A stretch of DNA of 7,983 bases from Atopobium sp. UBA2090 (GTDB lineage: Bacteria > Actinomycetota > Coriobacteriia > Coriobacteriales > Atopobiaceae): contig DCZG01000027.1 in the NCBI GenBank assembly GCA_002331575.1, positions 1 to 7,983 on the forward strand, read 5' to 3'. The notes under the pieces are model-generated. The model was not told the origin of the DNA. It did not search any database and worked only from the letters and a program-made list of their open reading frames with translations. Positions 1 through 5,895 of this stretch are shown here, one piece after another. Numbering within the stretch: the stretch's first letter is position 1; each line of letters starts with the position of its first letter. Both the position numbers and the translations under genes were made by a program.

Positions 1-1
1 C

Positions 2-1657
2 GAGATGCTCTACCAGGGTAACGCGCCCGTCGCCATGACCGTCCACCACAAACCGAAGGAGTGCCAGGGCGAGAAGCGCTTCGCGACGCTGCTCTGCGAG
101 GGCGGCTCCTTCGACTCCTTCGCGGTGAGCTACCCCGACTTCATCGGTGACGGCACGCTCCAGCATCCCGAGCTCGTGTCCCACCTCCCGAATCGCTCCG
201 GTCGCAAGATGACCCCCTTCTTCGCCATGGGCAGGTCCTTCTCCGTGGATTCCGGCGCGACCGAGACTCTCGACGAGTTCGTGGGCATGGTCGAGGGAGA
301 GGGAGACGTCGCCGACTCCTTCGACGCCGCCATCCACAAGCTCATCGAGAGGTACTCCAATCCCGCCGAGCTCACTGCCACCTACCAGAGCGTCGTCGAC
401 TTCTGGAACAAGTACCCCTCCTACCTCCAGGTGGACCTCGGAGACGAGATGCTTGACGCCTACGTCGGCCATAACCTGCCCTTCCAGGTGCTCTATCAGA
501 CCTACGTCTCTCGTGCCTTCGCGTGGACCCAGAAGTCGTACCGGGAGATCGGGTTCCGCGAGATCCAGGACATCTACGCGTCCATGTACTACCTCAACGC
601 CATGGGCGAGAAAGACCTCATCAAGGAGCTGCTCTCGAACTGGATCCGCAGCGTGTGGCGCATGGGCTACGCCTACCACGACTTCACGTTCACGGGGAAG
701 GAGCCGGGAGACTGCTCCGACGACCAGCTCTGGCTCGTCCAGGCCGTCTATCGCTATGTCAAGCTCACGGGCGACTTCGGATTCCTCTCGGAGCGCTATC
801 CCGTCGCAGGTACCGATGGCGAGAGGCGCACGCTCTGGGAGACCCTCGTCGCGATCATCACCTACAGCGGGAAGATCTCGGTCGGCCGGCACGGTCTGCC
901 CCTTCTCGACAAGGCAGACTGGAACGACGCGCTCCGCATCGACCCGGTCGTCATGAAGGGGCCGGAGAAGGAGGAGCGCTATCAGAAGCAGCTCTCCGCC
1001 ACCGGTACGCCTTACGGCACGCCTCTCGAGAACGACCTCACGGAGAGCGTCATGAACGCCTGCCTGCTCAAGATCGCAGCGGACGAGATGGTCGAGATGG
1101 CCGCAGAGTCGGGCAGGGAGGTGGACGGCGCGCTCGCCGGCCGCATCTCCGCCAGGATCTATGACAGCATGCAGGCGAACGCGTGGAAGGGTGACTTCTT
1201 CGCTCGCTGCCTCATCAACGACGACCGTCCGTATCGCTACCTCGGCGCCGGCTTCATCGGCACGCCCCAGATGGACTTCTTCCCCGGAAGCAAGCTCGTC
1301 CGCACGGGAGACCAGTACACCGTCGACGTCATGGGCTACACCGTGAAGCTGACCGCCGAGCAGAACGCCAAGCTCGCGGCCAACGGCGTCGAGTCCCGCA
1401 CCATCACGCTCGGCATCCGCCCCGTGCACCTCATCCTCGACGACCCCAACGGCATCACCGCGACGATCGATGTCTCCGAGCTCATGGGCTCCGAGCGTCA
1501 CCTCCATATGACCGCAAACGGCACCGACGTGGTCGCCGTCGTCCAGACGGCCAACCTCGACCCCAACGCGTACCCGCGCAAGTCGCAGGTCAAGTTCGGC
1601 ATCGACGGGCGCCTCGCCCACCTCTTCGACCCCGAGACCGAGAAGAACCTGATTTAA
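2..1657 (+). CDS. Chimeric frame: GH94 glycoside phosphorylase fragment fused to MsmK/MalK C-terminal domain (5' partial)
   Basis: The frame is open to the window edge, so the true start lies upstream; residues here are counted from the first ATG at base 5. Residues 1 to about 415 resemble the middle of a GH94 (old GT36) phosphorylase, a cytoplasmic family that cleaves beta-linked glucosides with phosphate. Visible family signatures are GFREIQD (183-189), the GYAYHDF and KEPG stretch (221-235) and ADWND (304-308), the region of the family's general-acid aspartate. The GH94 part breaks off after YRYLGA (410-415), where family members normally continue for a few hundred residues with the rest of the alpha-barrel and its phosphate-binding residues. 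The frame then reads GFIGTPQMDFF, a hallmark of MalK/MsmK ATPases, and ends as their TOBE tail. Which disaccharide or oligosaccharide the GH94 part would use cannot be told; a 1,2-beta-oligoglucan type is possible. As written, neither function should be intact. Confidence 0.85.
   Translation, partial: EMLYQGNAPVAMTVHHKPKECQGEKRFATLLCEGGSFDSFAVSYPDFIGDGTLQHPELVSHLPNRSGRKMTPFFAMGRSFSVDSGATETLDEFVGMVEGEGDVADSFDAAIHKLIERYSNPAELTATYQSVVDFWNKYPSYLQVDLGDEMLDAYVGHNLPFQVLYQTYVSRAFAWTQKSYREIGFREIQDIYASMYYLNAMGEKDLIKELLSNWIRSVWRMGYAYHDFTFTGKEPGDCSDDQLWLVQAVYRYVKLTGDFGFLSERYPVAGTDGERRTLWETLVAIITYSGKISVGRHGLPLLDKADWNDALRIDPVVMKGPEKEERYQKQLSATGTPYGTPLENDLTESVMNACLLKIAADEMVEMAAESGREVDGALAGRISARIYDSMQANAWKGDFFARCLINDDRPYRYLGAGFIGTPQMDFFPGSKLVRTGDQYTVDVMGYTVKLTAEQNAKLAANGVESRTITLGIRPVHLILDDPNGITATIDVSELMGSERHLHMTANGTDVVAVVQTANLDPNAYPRKSQVKFGIDGRLAHLFDPETEKNLI
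1250..1657 (+). other. MsmK/MalK-type ABC ATPase C-terminal (TOBE) remnant inside the chimeric frame
   Basis: This segment (residues 416-550 of the frame) matches the C-terminal third of the sugar-importer ATPases of the MsmK/MalK/UgpC group. It opens with GFIGTPQM.FF, contains LGIRPVHL (the conserved TOBE motif, usually GIRPEH), DVSELMGSE.HLH, and ends HLFDPETEKNLI, the usual end of MsmK proteins. The normal protein is about 370 residues and carries an N-terminal nucleotide-binding domain of about 235 residues (Walker A, Q-loop, LSGGQ, Walker B). None of that is present here, so the segment cannot hydrolyse ATP. In an intact transporter this domain contacts regulatory proteins and stabilises the ATPase dimer. 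Its stop codon (1655-1657) is followed directly by a terminator, which suggests this is the natural 3' end of an msmK gene. Confidence 0.85.
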
Positions 1658-1691
1658 CTCCTCCTTCCTCGTTCTTCTCGACTTGAGAGAA

Positions 1692-1726
1692 GGCCCCGGT
1701 TGCCTAAGGGCGAACGGGGCCGTTTT
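1692..1726 (+). terminator. Rho-independent terminator after the GH94/MsmK frame
   Basis: A perfect 7-bp GC-rich stem, GGCCCCG (1692-1698) and CGGGGCC (1715-1721), encloses a 16-nt loop and is followed by GTTTTC. It starts 34 nt after the stop codon of the plus-strand frame. The T-run is on the plus strand only, so it mainly serves the upstream gene. The facing minus-strand gene ends at 1779 and has no clear terminator of its own, so the stem may also act in reverse. Confidence 0.8.
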
Positions 1727-1778
1727 CTGCCGAACACCTTCACGTACGCCTGATCTCGGAAGACTTCTTCGAGCGGAT

Positions 1779-2315
1779 CTACTCCTCGCCCTTCTTCATC
1801 TTGAATCCCGAAATCGTCGTCACGACGCCCGTGTACACGAGCGCGACGCCGCAGATCATCATCGTGACATCGGCCATGGCGAAGGGGGAGACCACGACGA
1901 GAAAGCCGAGGACGATCATGAGGACGGCTGCCGCTATGGCACCGCCCGCATGGTCGACGCCGAGGGCGCGCAGGGCGTTCGCACCGAAGAGGGCGTTGTA
2001 ACCTGCGATGATGACGTAGATGCCAAGGAGCACGAAGATCCAGGCGACGAAGAAGCCGGGGAAGTTCACGATGAGGACGCCGAGGAGAAGCTCGAGGATG
2101 CCCCAGTAGAGGTCGAGCTGCGAGAGAATCACGCTCCACCTCGTGAAGGCGTTGGCGAGGGTCACCGCTCCGAGGATGGTGAGGACCCATCCGACGGCGA
2201 GCGTCAGCGCCACGCCGGCGTTCGACGGGTTCATGAAGACGACGACCCCCAGGGCGAGCGCGGCTATCCCCAGGACGATCGTGCCGAGCTTTGAGTGTTG
2301 AATCTTGATATCCAT
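1779..2315 (-). CDS. HdeD/DUF308 family six-helix membrane protein
   Basis: The 178-residue protein is almost entirely hydrophobic, with six likely membrane helices near residues 11-28, 34-56, 68-84, 87-108, 124-143 and 148-170, and a short charged tail (KMKKGEE). The helices form three tandem two-helix units with matching spacing: LGVVVFMNP (22-30), LGVLIVNFP (78-86) and LGFLVVVSP (136-144), each followed by a glycine-rich second helix. This internal triplication is typical of DUF308. HdeD in E. coli is linked to acid resistance, but in most bacteria the molecular role is unknown, so the stress role here is family inference only. The start is supported by GGAGGAAGG (minus strand, 2322-2330) about six bases before the ATG. 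The gene stands alone, 134 nt downstream of a hydrolase on the same strand and convergent with the upstream chimeric frame. Confidence 0.85.
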   Translation of the reverse strand: MDIKIQHSKLGTIVLGIAALALGVVVFMNPSNAGVALTLAVGWVLTILGAVTLANAFTRWSVILSQLDLYWGILELLLGVLIVNFPGFFVAWIFVLLGIYVIIAGYNALFGANALRALGVDHAGGAIAAAVLMIVLGFLVVVSPFAMADVTMMICGVALVYTGVVTTISGFKMKKGEE

Positions 2316-2367
2316 GACAGTCCTTCCTCCGAGATGCCGGGCGTGACGTGCCGCCCGGTCTGCTCCA

Positions 2368-2397
2368 TTCTTACCCGATTATTTGACCAGTATTCAA
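2368..2397 (-). promoter_or_regulatory. Candidate promoter for the HdeD-like gene
   Basis: Within an AT-rich island (about 2366-2412) in otherwise GC-rich DNA, the minus strand reads TTGAAT (2392-2397), an 18-nt spacer, then TAAGAA (2368-2373), about 53 nt before the start codon. The match to a sigma-70 type promoter is moderate. An imperfect dyad CCAG-N11-CTGG (2387-2405) overlaps the -35 element and could be an operator. Confidence 0.35.
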
Positions 2398-2449
2398 AAA
2401 TCTGGCATATGCATCAGAGAGGGGAGCGAAGACGCGCGCGGACTACCAA

Positions 2450-3373
2450 TCAGAGGACGGCGTCAAGCCAGGAGAAGAGGTGCGAGAGCGCGGGGTCCGT
2501 CTCGACCTGCCTCTTGTGCATCGTGACCGTGGTCACCATGTGCTGCCAGCGCGGATCCTCGACCTCATGGAGGGTCGAACTGCTCGGGCCCAGGGCGCGC
2601 GAGAGCTCAGCCGCGAAGGCGCGTTCCGTCTCGATGGGACTCGTCTCGTCCGCAGCACCGTGCACGCCGAAGTAGGGCACAGAGGGGACCGCACCATCCA
2701 AGGCTTCGGTGCGCACGACGTCGAGCGGCGAGAAGGGTCGGAGCGCAGCACGCACCGAGTCTCGGTCGGAGACGTCGCAGCCGGGGAGGTCGAGCCCTGA
2801 GCGAAGGACGGCCGTCCCGACGGGTCCGGGAGGGGCGTAGTCGACGAGCATGTCGGCGGCGTCAAGGACGGCGGCACAGGACACGAACGCGCGTACCTTC
2901 GAGCCGTCGATCCCATAGCGCTCCTGCAACTCGCGGTCGTAGGCCACGAGTGCGGCAGACATGCCCCCCGCGGAGCTTCCGCCCACGACGAGGCCGCCCT
3001 TCTCGCCCCGCGACGAGAGCCAGAGGAGCGTCTCGCGGACCCCGACGAAGGCGTCGTAGACCTGGGCGGGGAAGCGCTGCCAGGGCATGAGCCGGAAGCC
3101 CACCGAGGCGAAGCGGTACCCCTGCGCGTTGTAGACGTCCGCGGCGTTGTTCATGCTCTCGGGAGTGCCCACGAGATAACCGCCGCCATGGAACCACACG
3201 ACCGTCTCGCCGTGGGTCACCACCTCGGGCTCCCATACGACGACATGCTGAAGGCGGTCACGCCCGAAGGGAACGAGCATGGGCTTCGTGCCCCTCAGGG
3301 GAGGATGGGCGTCATAGTAGGCGGGCATGAGATAGGCGGCAGGCGTCGAAAGCACCTCATAGATCGCGCCCAT
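2450..3373 (-). CDS. Alpha/beta-hydrolase, HSL-like esterase/lipase
   Basis: The 307-residue protein carries the hormone-sensitive-lipase-like signature. It has the oxyanion-hole motif HGGG at 62-65 (WFHGGGYLVG), the nucleophile elbow GSSAG at 132-136 with Ser134, a probable acid Asp242 in GAADETSPIE, and a probable catalytic His278 in WQHM. Spacing and order (HGGG, Ser, Asp, His) are normal for carboxylester hydrolases of this group, which act on short-chain or acetyl esters. No signal peptide is evident, so a cytoplasmic enzyme is likely. The substrate cannot be told from the sequence. The start is well fixed: GAGGAGGT lies at 3379-3386 on the minus strand, five bases before ATG. The gene is divergent from serC across 200 bp and followed after 134 bp by the HdeD-like gene on the same strand. 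Confidence 0.88.
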   Translation of the reverse strand: MGAIYEVLSTPAAYLMPAYYDAHPPLRGTKPMLVPFGRDRLQHVVVWEPEVVTHGETVVWFHGGGYLVGTPESMNNAADVYNAQGYRFASVGFRLMPWQRFPAQVYDAFVGVRETLLWLSSRGEKGGLVVGGSSAGGMSAALVAYDRELQERYGIDGSKVRAFVSCAAVLDAADMLVDYAPPGPVGTAVLRSGLDLPGCDVSDRDSVRAALRPFSPLDVVRTEALDGAVPSVPYFGVHGAADETSPIETERAFAAELSRALGPSSSTLHEVEDPRWQHMVTTVTMHKRQVETDPALSHLFSWLDAVL

Positions 3374-3435
3374 GACCCACCTCCTCGTCAGAAATGCGCA
3401 CGAACGAGCAAAAAGCCCTGCCCTTGTGGTGCGTT

Positions 3436-3453
3436 CTGGTCAACCGAAACCAG
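3436..3453. repeat. Inverted repeat CTGGT-N8-ACCAG in the esterase/serC divergent region
   Basis: Perfect 5-bp arms, CTGGT (3436-3440) and ACCAG (3449-3453), are separated by 8 nt. It lies between the start codons of the divergent hydrolase and serC genes. It could be a regulator binding site; its arms share the core CTGGTCA with two other intergenic sites in the window. No assignment to a known regulator can be made. Confidence 0.35.
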
Positions 3454-3467
3454 TCTGATACAAAACA

Positions 3468-3488
3468 AGGGTTCAAGAACCCTATGAT
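3468..3488 (+). promoter_or_regulatory. Operator-like palindrome overlapping a candidate serC -10 box
   Basis: AGGGTTC-AA-GAACCCT (3468-3483) is a perfect 7-2-7 inverted repeat. Its last base is the first base of TATGAT (3483-3488), a good -10 hexamer 85 nt upstream of the serC start. No convincing -35 hexamer is found 16-18 nt upstream (that position reads ACAAAA-like), so the promoter may need an activator. A repressor bound to the palindrome would block the core promoter. The palindrome is seen directly; the promoter role is inferred. Confidence 0.45.
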
Positions 3489-3573
3489 TGTGGACACTGG
3501 CGTGTAACCGACCACTCATCCGCGTGAAATCGGCTGCCGCCGTCGCTTCGACCGTTATTGGAATGGTGATTAC

Positions 3574-4650
3574 ATGAGTCGCGTCTACAACTTCTCTGCC
3601 GGTCCAGCCGTCCTTCCCGAGGAAGTTCTCCAGGAGGCCGCTGATGAGATGCTCGACTACCAGGGCTGTGGCATGTCGGTCAACGAGATGAGCCACCGAT
3701 CCAAGACGTTCCAGGGCATCATCGACACCGCCGAGGCCGACCTTCGCAGCCTCATGAGCATCCCCGACAACTACAAGGTCCTCTTCCTCCAGGGCGGCGA
3801 CAGCCTCGTCTTCGCGAGCGTCTTCATGAACCTCGCCCTCAACAAGAAGGCCGACTACATCATCACGGGCAACTGGGCCAACAAAGCCTACAAGGAGGCC
3901 GAGATCCTCGGCGACCCCAAGATCCTCGCGAGCTCGAAGGACAAGAACTTCTCCTACATCCCCGACTGCTCCGACCTCCCCATCCGCGATGACGCGAGCT
4001 ACGTTTACATCTGCGAGAACAACACCATCTACGGCACCAAGTACCCCACGCTTCCCAACACCAAGGGCCACCTCCTCGTCGCCGACCAGAGCTCGATGTT
4101 CCTCTCCGAGCCCGTTGACGTCACGAAGTACGGCCTCATCCACGCCGGCGTGCAGAAGAACGTCGGTCCTGCCGGCGTCCAGATCGTCATCGTCCGCGAG
4201 GACCTCATTCCCGACGACCTGCCCGGCGTCCCCACGATGCTGCGCTTCAAGACGCAGGCGGACGCGGGCTCGCTCTACAACACCCCGAACTGCTGGGGCG
4301 TCTACGTCTGCGGCAAGGTCTTCAAGTGGATCGCCGCGCAGGGCGGCCTCGAGGGCATGAAGGAGAAGAACGTCGAGAAGGCGCAGCTCCTCTATGACTA
4401 CCTCGACGAGTCGAGGATGTTCTCCTCGACCGTCGACCCGTCCTGCCGCTCCCTCATGAACGTGCCGTTCGTCACGGGCAACTCCGACCTCGACGCCGAG
4501 TTCGTCGCGGCTGCGACCAAGGCGGGCTTCGTGAGCATCAAGGGTCACCGCTCCGTCGGCGGCATGCGCGCCTCGATCTACAACGCCATGCCTCGCGAGG
4601 GCGTGGTCAAGCTCGTCGACTTCATGAAGGACTTCGAGGCAAACCACTAG
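3574..4650 (+). CDS. serC: Phosphoserine aminotransferase
   Basis: This PLP enzyme (358 residues, normal length) converts 3-phosphohydroxypyruvate and glutamate to phosphoserine and 2-oxoglutarate, the second step of serine synthesis from 3-phosphoglycerate. It opens with YNFSAGPAVLP, the family N-terminus. Other family marks are the cofactor-binding Asp171 in ADQSS, the Schiff-base lysine Lys195 in AGVQKNVGPAG, and the C-terminal GHRSVGGMRASIYNAMP (324-340), with His325 and Arg326 as substrate-phosphate binders. The loop usually written QGGAS reads QGGDS (73-77), and the usual DMSS reads DQSS. The start has a weak ribosome site: GGTGAT, complementary to the 16S 3' end, lies only three bases before ATG. 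The gene is 60 nt upstream of serA and most likely cotranscribed with it. It may also serve PdxB/PdxA-type vitamin B6 synthesis elsewhere, but nothing here shows that. Confidence 0.97.
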   Translation: MSRVYNFSAGPAVLPEEVLQEAADEMLDYQGCGMSVNEMSHRSKTFQGIIDTAEADLRSLMSIPDNYKVLFLQGGDSLVFASVFMNLALNKKADYIITGNWANKAYKEAEILGDPKILASSKDKNFSYIPDCSDLPIRDDASYVYICENNTIYGTKYPTLPNTKGHLLVADQSSMFLSEPVDVTKYGLIHAGVQKNVGPAGVQIVIVREDLIPDDLPGVPTMLRFKTQADAGSLYNTPNCWGVYVCGKVFKWIAAQGGLEGMKEKNVEKAQLLYDYLDESRMFSSTVDPSCRSLMNVPFVTGNSDLDAEFVAAATKAGFVSIKGHRSVGGMRASIYNAMPREGVVKLVDFMKDFEANH

Positions 4651-4655
4651 GGGTC

Positions 4656-4688
4656 GAGACGGGCGGAGTGCCGCTGCACCCGCGTCTC
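4656..4688 (+). promoter_or_regulatory. Strong bulged hairpin between serC and serA
   Basis: The spacer folds almost completely into one stem: GAGAC (4656-4660), bulge GG, GCGG (4663-4666), bulge A, GTGC (4668-4671), loop CGCT, then GCAC (4676-4679), CCGC (4680-4683) and GTCTC (4684-4688). That gives 13 base pairs with two one-sided bulges. It is not followed by a T-run, so it is unlikely to be a simple intrinsic terminator. It ends 11 nt before the serA Shine-Dalgarno sequence. A role in mRNA stability, partial attenuation or protein/RNA regulation is possible; none is proven. Confidence 0.6.
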
Positions 4689-4710
4689 TCGCCTCTGACA
4701 AGGAGGAACC

Positions 4711-5880
4711 ATGTACAAGGTCCACTGCATGAACAACATCGCCAAGGTCGGCACCGACAGCCTCGGCGCGGACTATGAGCTCGTGAGCGAGCTCGAAGGC
4801 GCCAACGCGATTCTCGTGAGGAGCGCCAACCTCAAGGACGTCGACTTTCCCGACTCCCTTCTCGCCATCGCGCGCGCCGGCGCAGGCGTGAACAACATCC
4901 CCATCGACCGCTGCGCGGAGGAGGGCATCGTCGTCTTCAACACGCCCGGTGCCAACGCCAACGCGGTCAAGGAGCTCGTGCTCGCCGCCATGCTGCTCGC
5001 CAGCCGCGACATCATCGGAGGCAACGAGTGGGTCCGCGAGAACTGCGACGACCCCGAGATCTCGAAGAAGGCCGAGAAGGCCAAGAAGCAGTTCGCAGGC
5101 ACGGAGCTCTCCGGCAAGAAGCTCGGCGTCATCGGCCTCGGTGCCATCGGCGCCGCGGTCGCCAACACCGCCACGAGGCTCGGCATGCAGGCCTATGGCT
5201 TCGACCCCTTCCTCTCCATCAACGCCGCCTGGGGCCTCGACCGTCGCATCGAGCACGTGACCGACGTCAACACCATCTACTCCGAGTGCGACTTCATCAC
5301 GATCCACGTGCCCGCGACCGCCGACACCAAGGGCATGATCAACGCAGAGGCGATCTCGCGCATGAAGACCGGCGCCGTCGTGCTCAACTTCGCCCGCGAC
5401 GTCCTCGTCGACGAACAGGCCATGGCCGAGGCCCTCGACGACGGCCACATCGCCCACTACGTCACCGACTTCCCCAACCCCGCGAGCGCCAACATGAAGA
5501 ACGCCATCGTCCTGCCGCACCTCGGCGCCTCGACGTCAGAGGCGGAGGACAACTGCGCGGTCATGGCCGCGACCGAGCTCAAGGACTACCTCGAGAACGG
5601 CAACATCAACCACTCCGTGAACTTCGGCTCGGTCGACCTCGGGCCCATCCAGAGCAACGCCCGCATCGCGCTCTTCCATGAGAACCAGCAGGGCGTCATC
5701 GGCAAGGTCACCCAGATCATCGCCAACTCGAGCCTCAACATCGAGAACATGACGAACAAGAGCCGTGGGAGCAACGCCTATACGCTCATCGAGTGCTCCG
5801 GCACCTTCGACAAGGACGCGATCGAGCAGATCAAGGCCATCGAGGGCATGAGGCGCGTCCGCATGATCACGCGCGCCTAG
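4711..5880 (+). CDS. serA: D-3-phosphoglycerate dehydrogenase, short ACT-domain form
   Basis: The enzyme oxidises 3-phosphoglycerate with NAD to 3-phosphohydroxypyruvate, the committed step of serine synthesis. The 389-residue protein has a split substrate domain (about 1-100 and 285-310), a Rossmann domain with GLGAIG (142-147) and the NAD-ribose-binding Asp165 (GFDPF), catalytic Arg229 (NFARDVLVDE) and catalytic His270 (PHLGAST). A C-terminal ACT domain spans about 317-386, and HENQQGVIG in its first loop is the usual serine-binding site, so serine feedback is likely. The third catalytic residue, a Glu normally some 20 residues before the His, is not evident: the stretch reads TDFPNPASANMKN. 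The length matches the compact type rather than the longer form with an intervening domain. AAGGAGG at 4700-4706 sets the start. It is second in a probable operon with serC. Confidence 0.96.
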   Translation: MYKVHCMNNIAKVGTDSLGADYELVSELEGANAILVRSANLKDVDFPDSLLAIARAGAGVNNIPIDRCAEEGIVVFNTPGANANAVKELVLAAMLLASRDIIGGNEWVRENCDDPEISKKAEKAKKQFAGTELSGKKLGVIGLGAIGAAVANTATRLGMQAYGFDPFLSINAAWGLDRRIEHVTDVNTIYSECDFITIHVPATADTKGMINAEAISRMKTGAVVLNFARDVLVDEQAMAEALDDGHIAHYVTDFPNPASANMKNAIVLPHLGASTSEAEDNCAVMAATELKDYLENGNINHSVNFGSVDLGPIQSNARIALFHENQQGVIGKVTQIIANSSLNIENMTNKSRGSNAYTLIECSGTFDKDAIEQIKAIEGMRRVRMITRA

Positions 5881-5895
5881 CTCAGAAACACGCCT

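Noticed and set aside
1683..2294. A 203-codon plus-strand frame antisense to the HdeD-like gene
   Set aside because: It is rich in Asp/Glu/Arg/His/Gly with no domain, and it lies opposite a well-supported membrane protein with a clear ribosome site.
3484..3507. A seven-codon leader peptide (MIVDTGV) upstream of serC
   Set aside because: There is no Shine-Dalgarno sequence and no serine codon, and its ATG overlaps the candidate -10 box, so it would not be transcribed from that promoter.
4656..4688. The serC-serA hairpin as an intrinsic terminator
   Set aside because: The stem is strong but is followed by TCGCCTCTGACAAGG, not a T-run, so it is listed as a structured element without a terminator call.
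3388..5520. A 710-codon open frame on the minus strand, antisense to serC and serA
   Set aside because: It lies opposite two clear genes and reads as low-complexity Val/Asp/Glu/Gly/Leu/Ala/Arg/His text, the usual antisense shadow of GC-rich codons. It has no recognisable domain.
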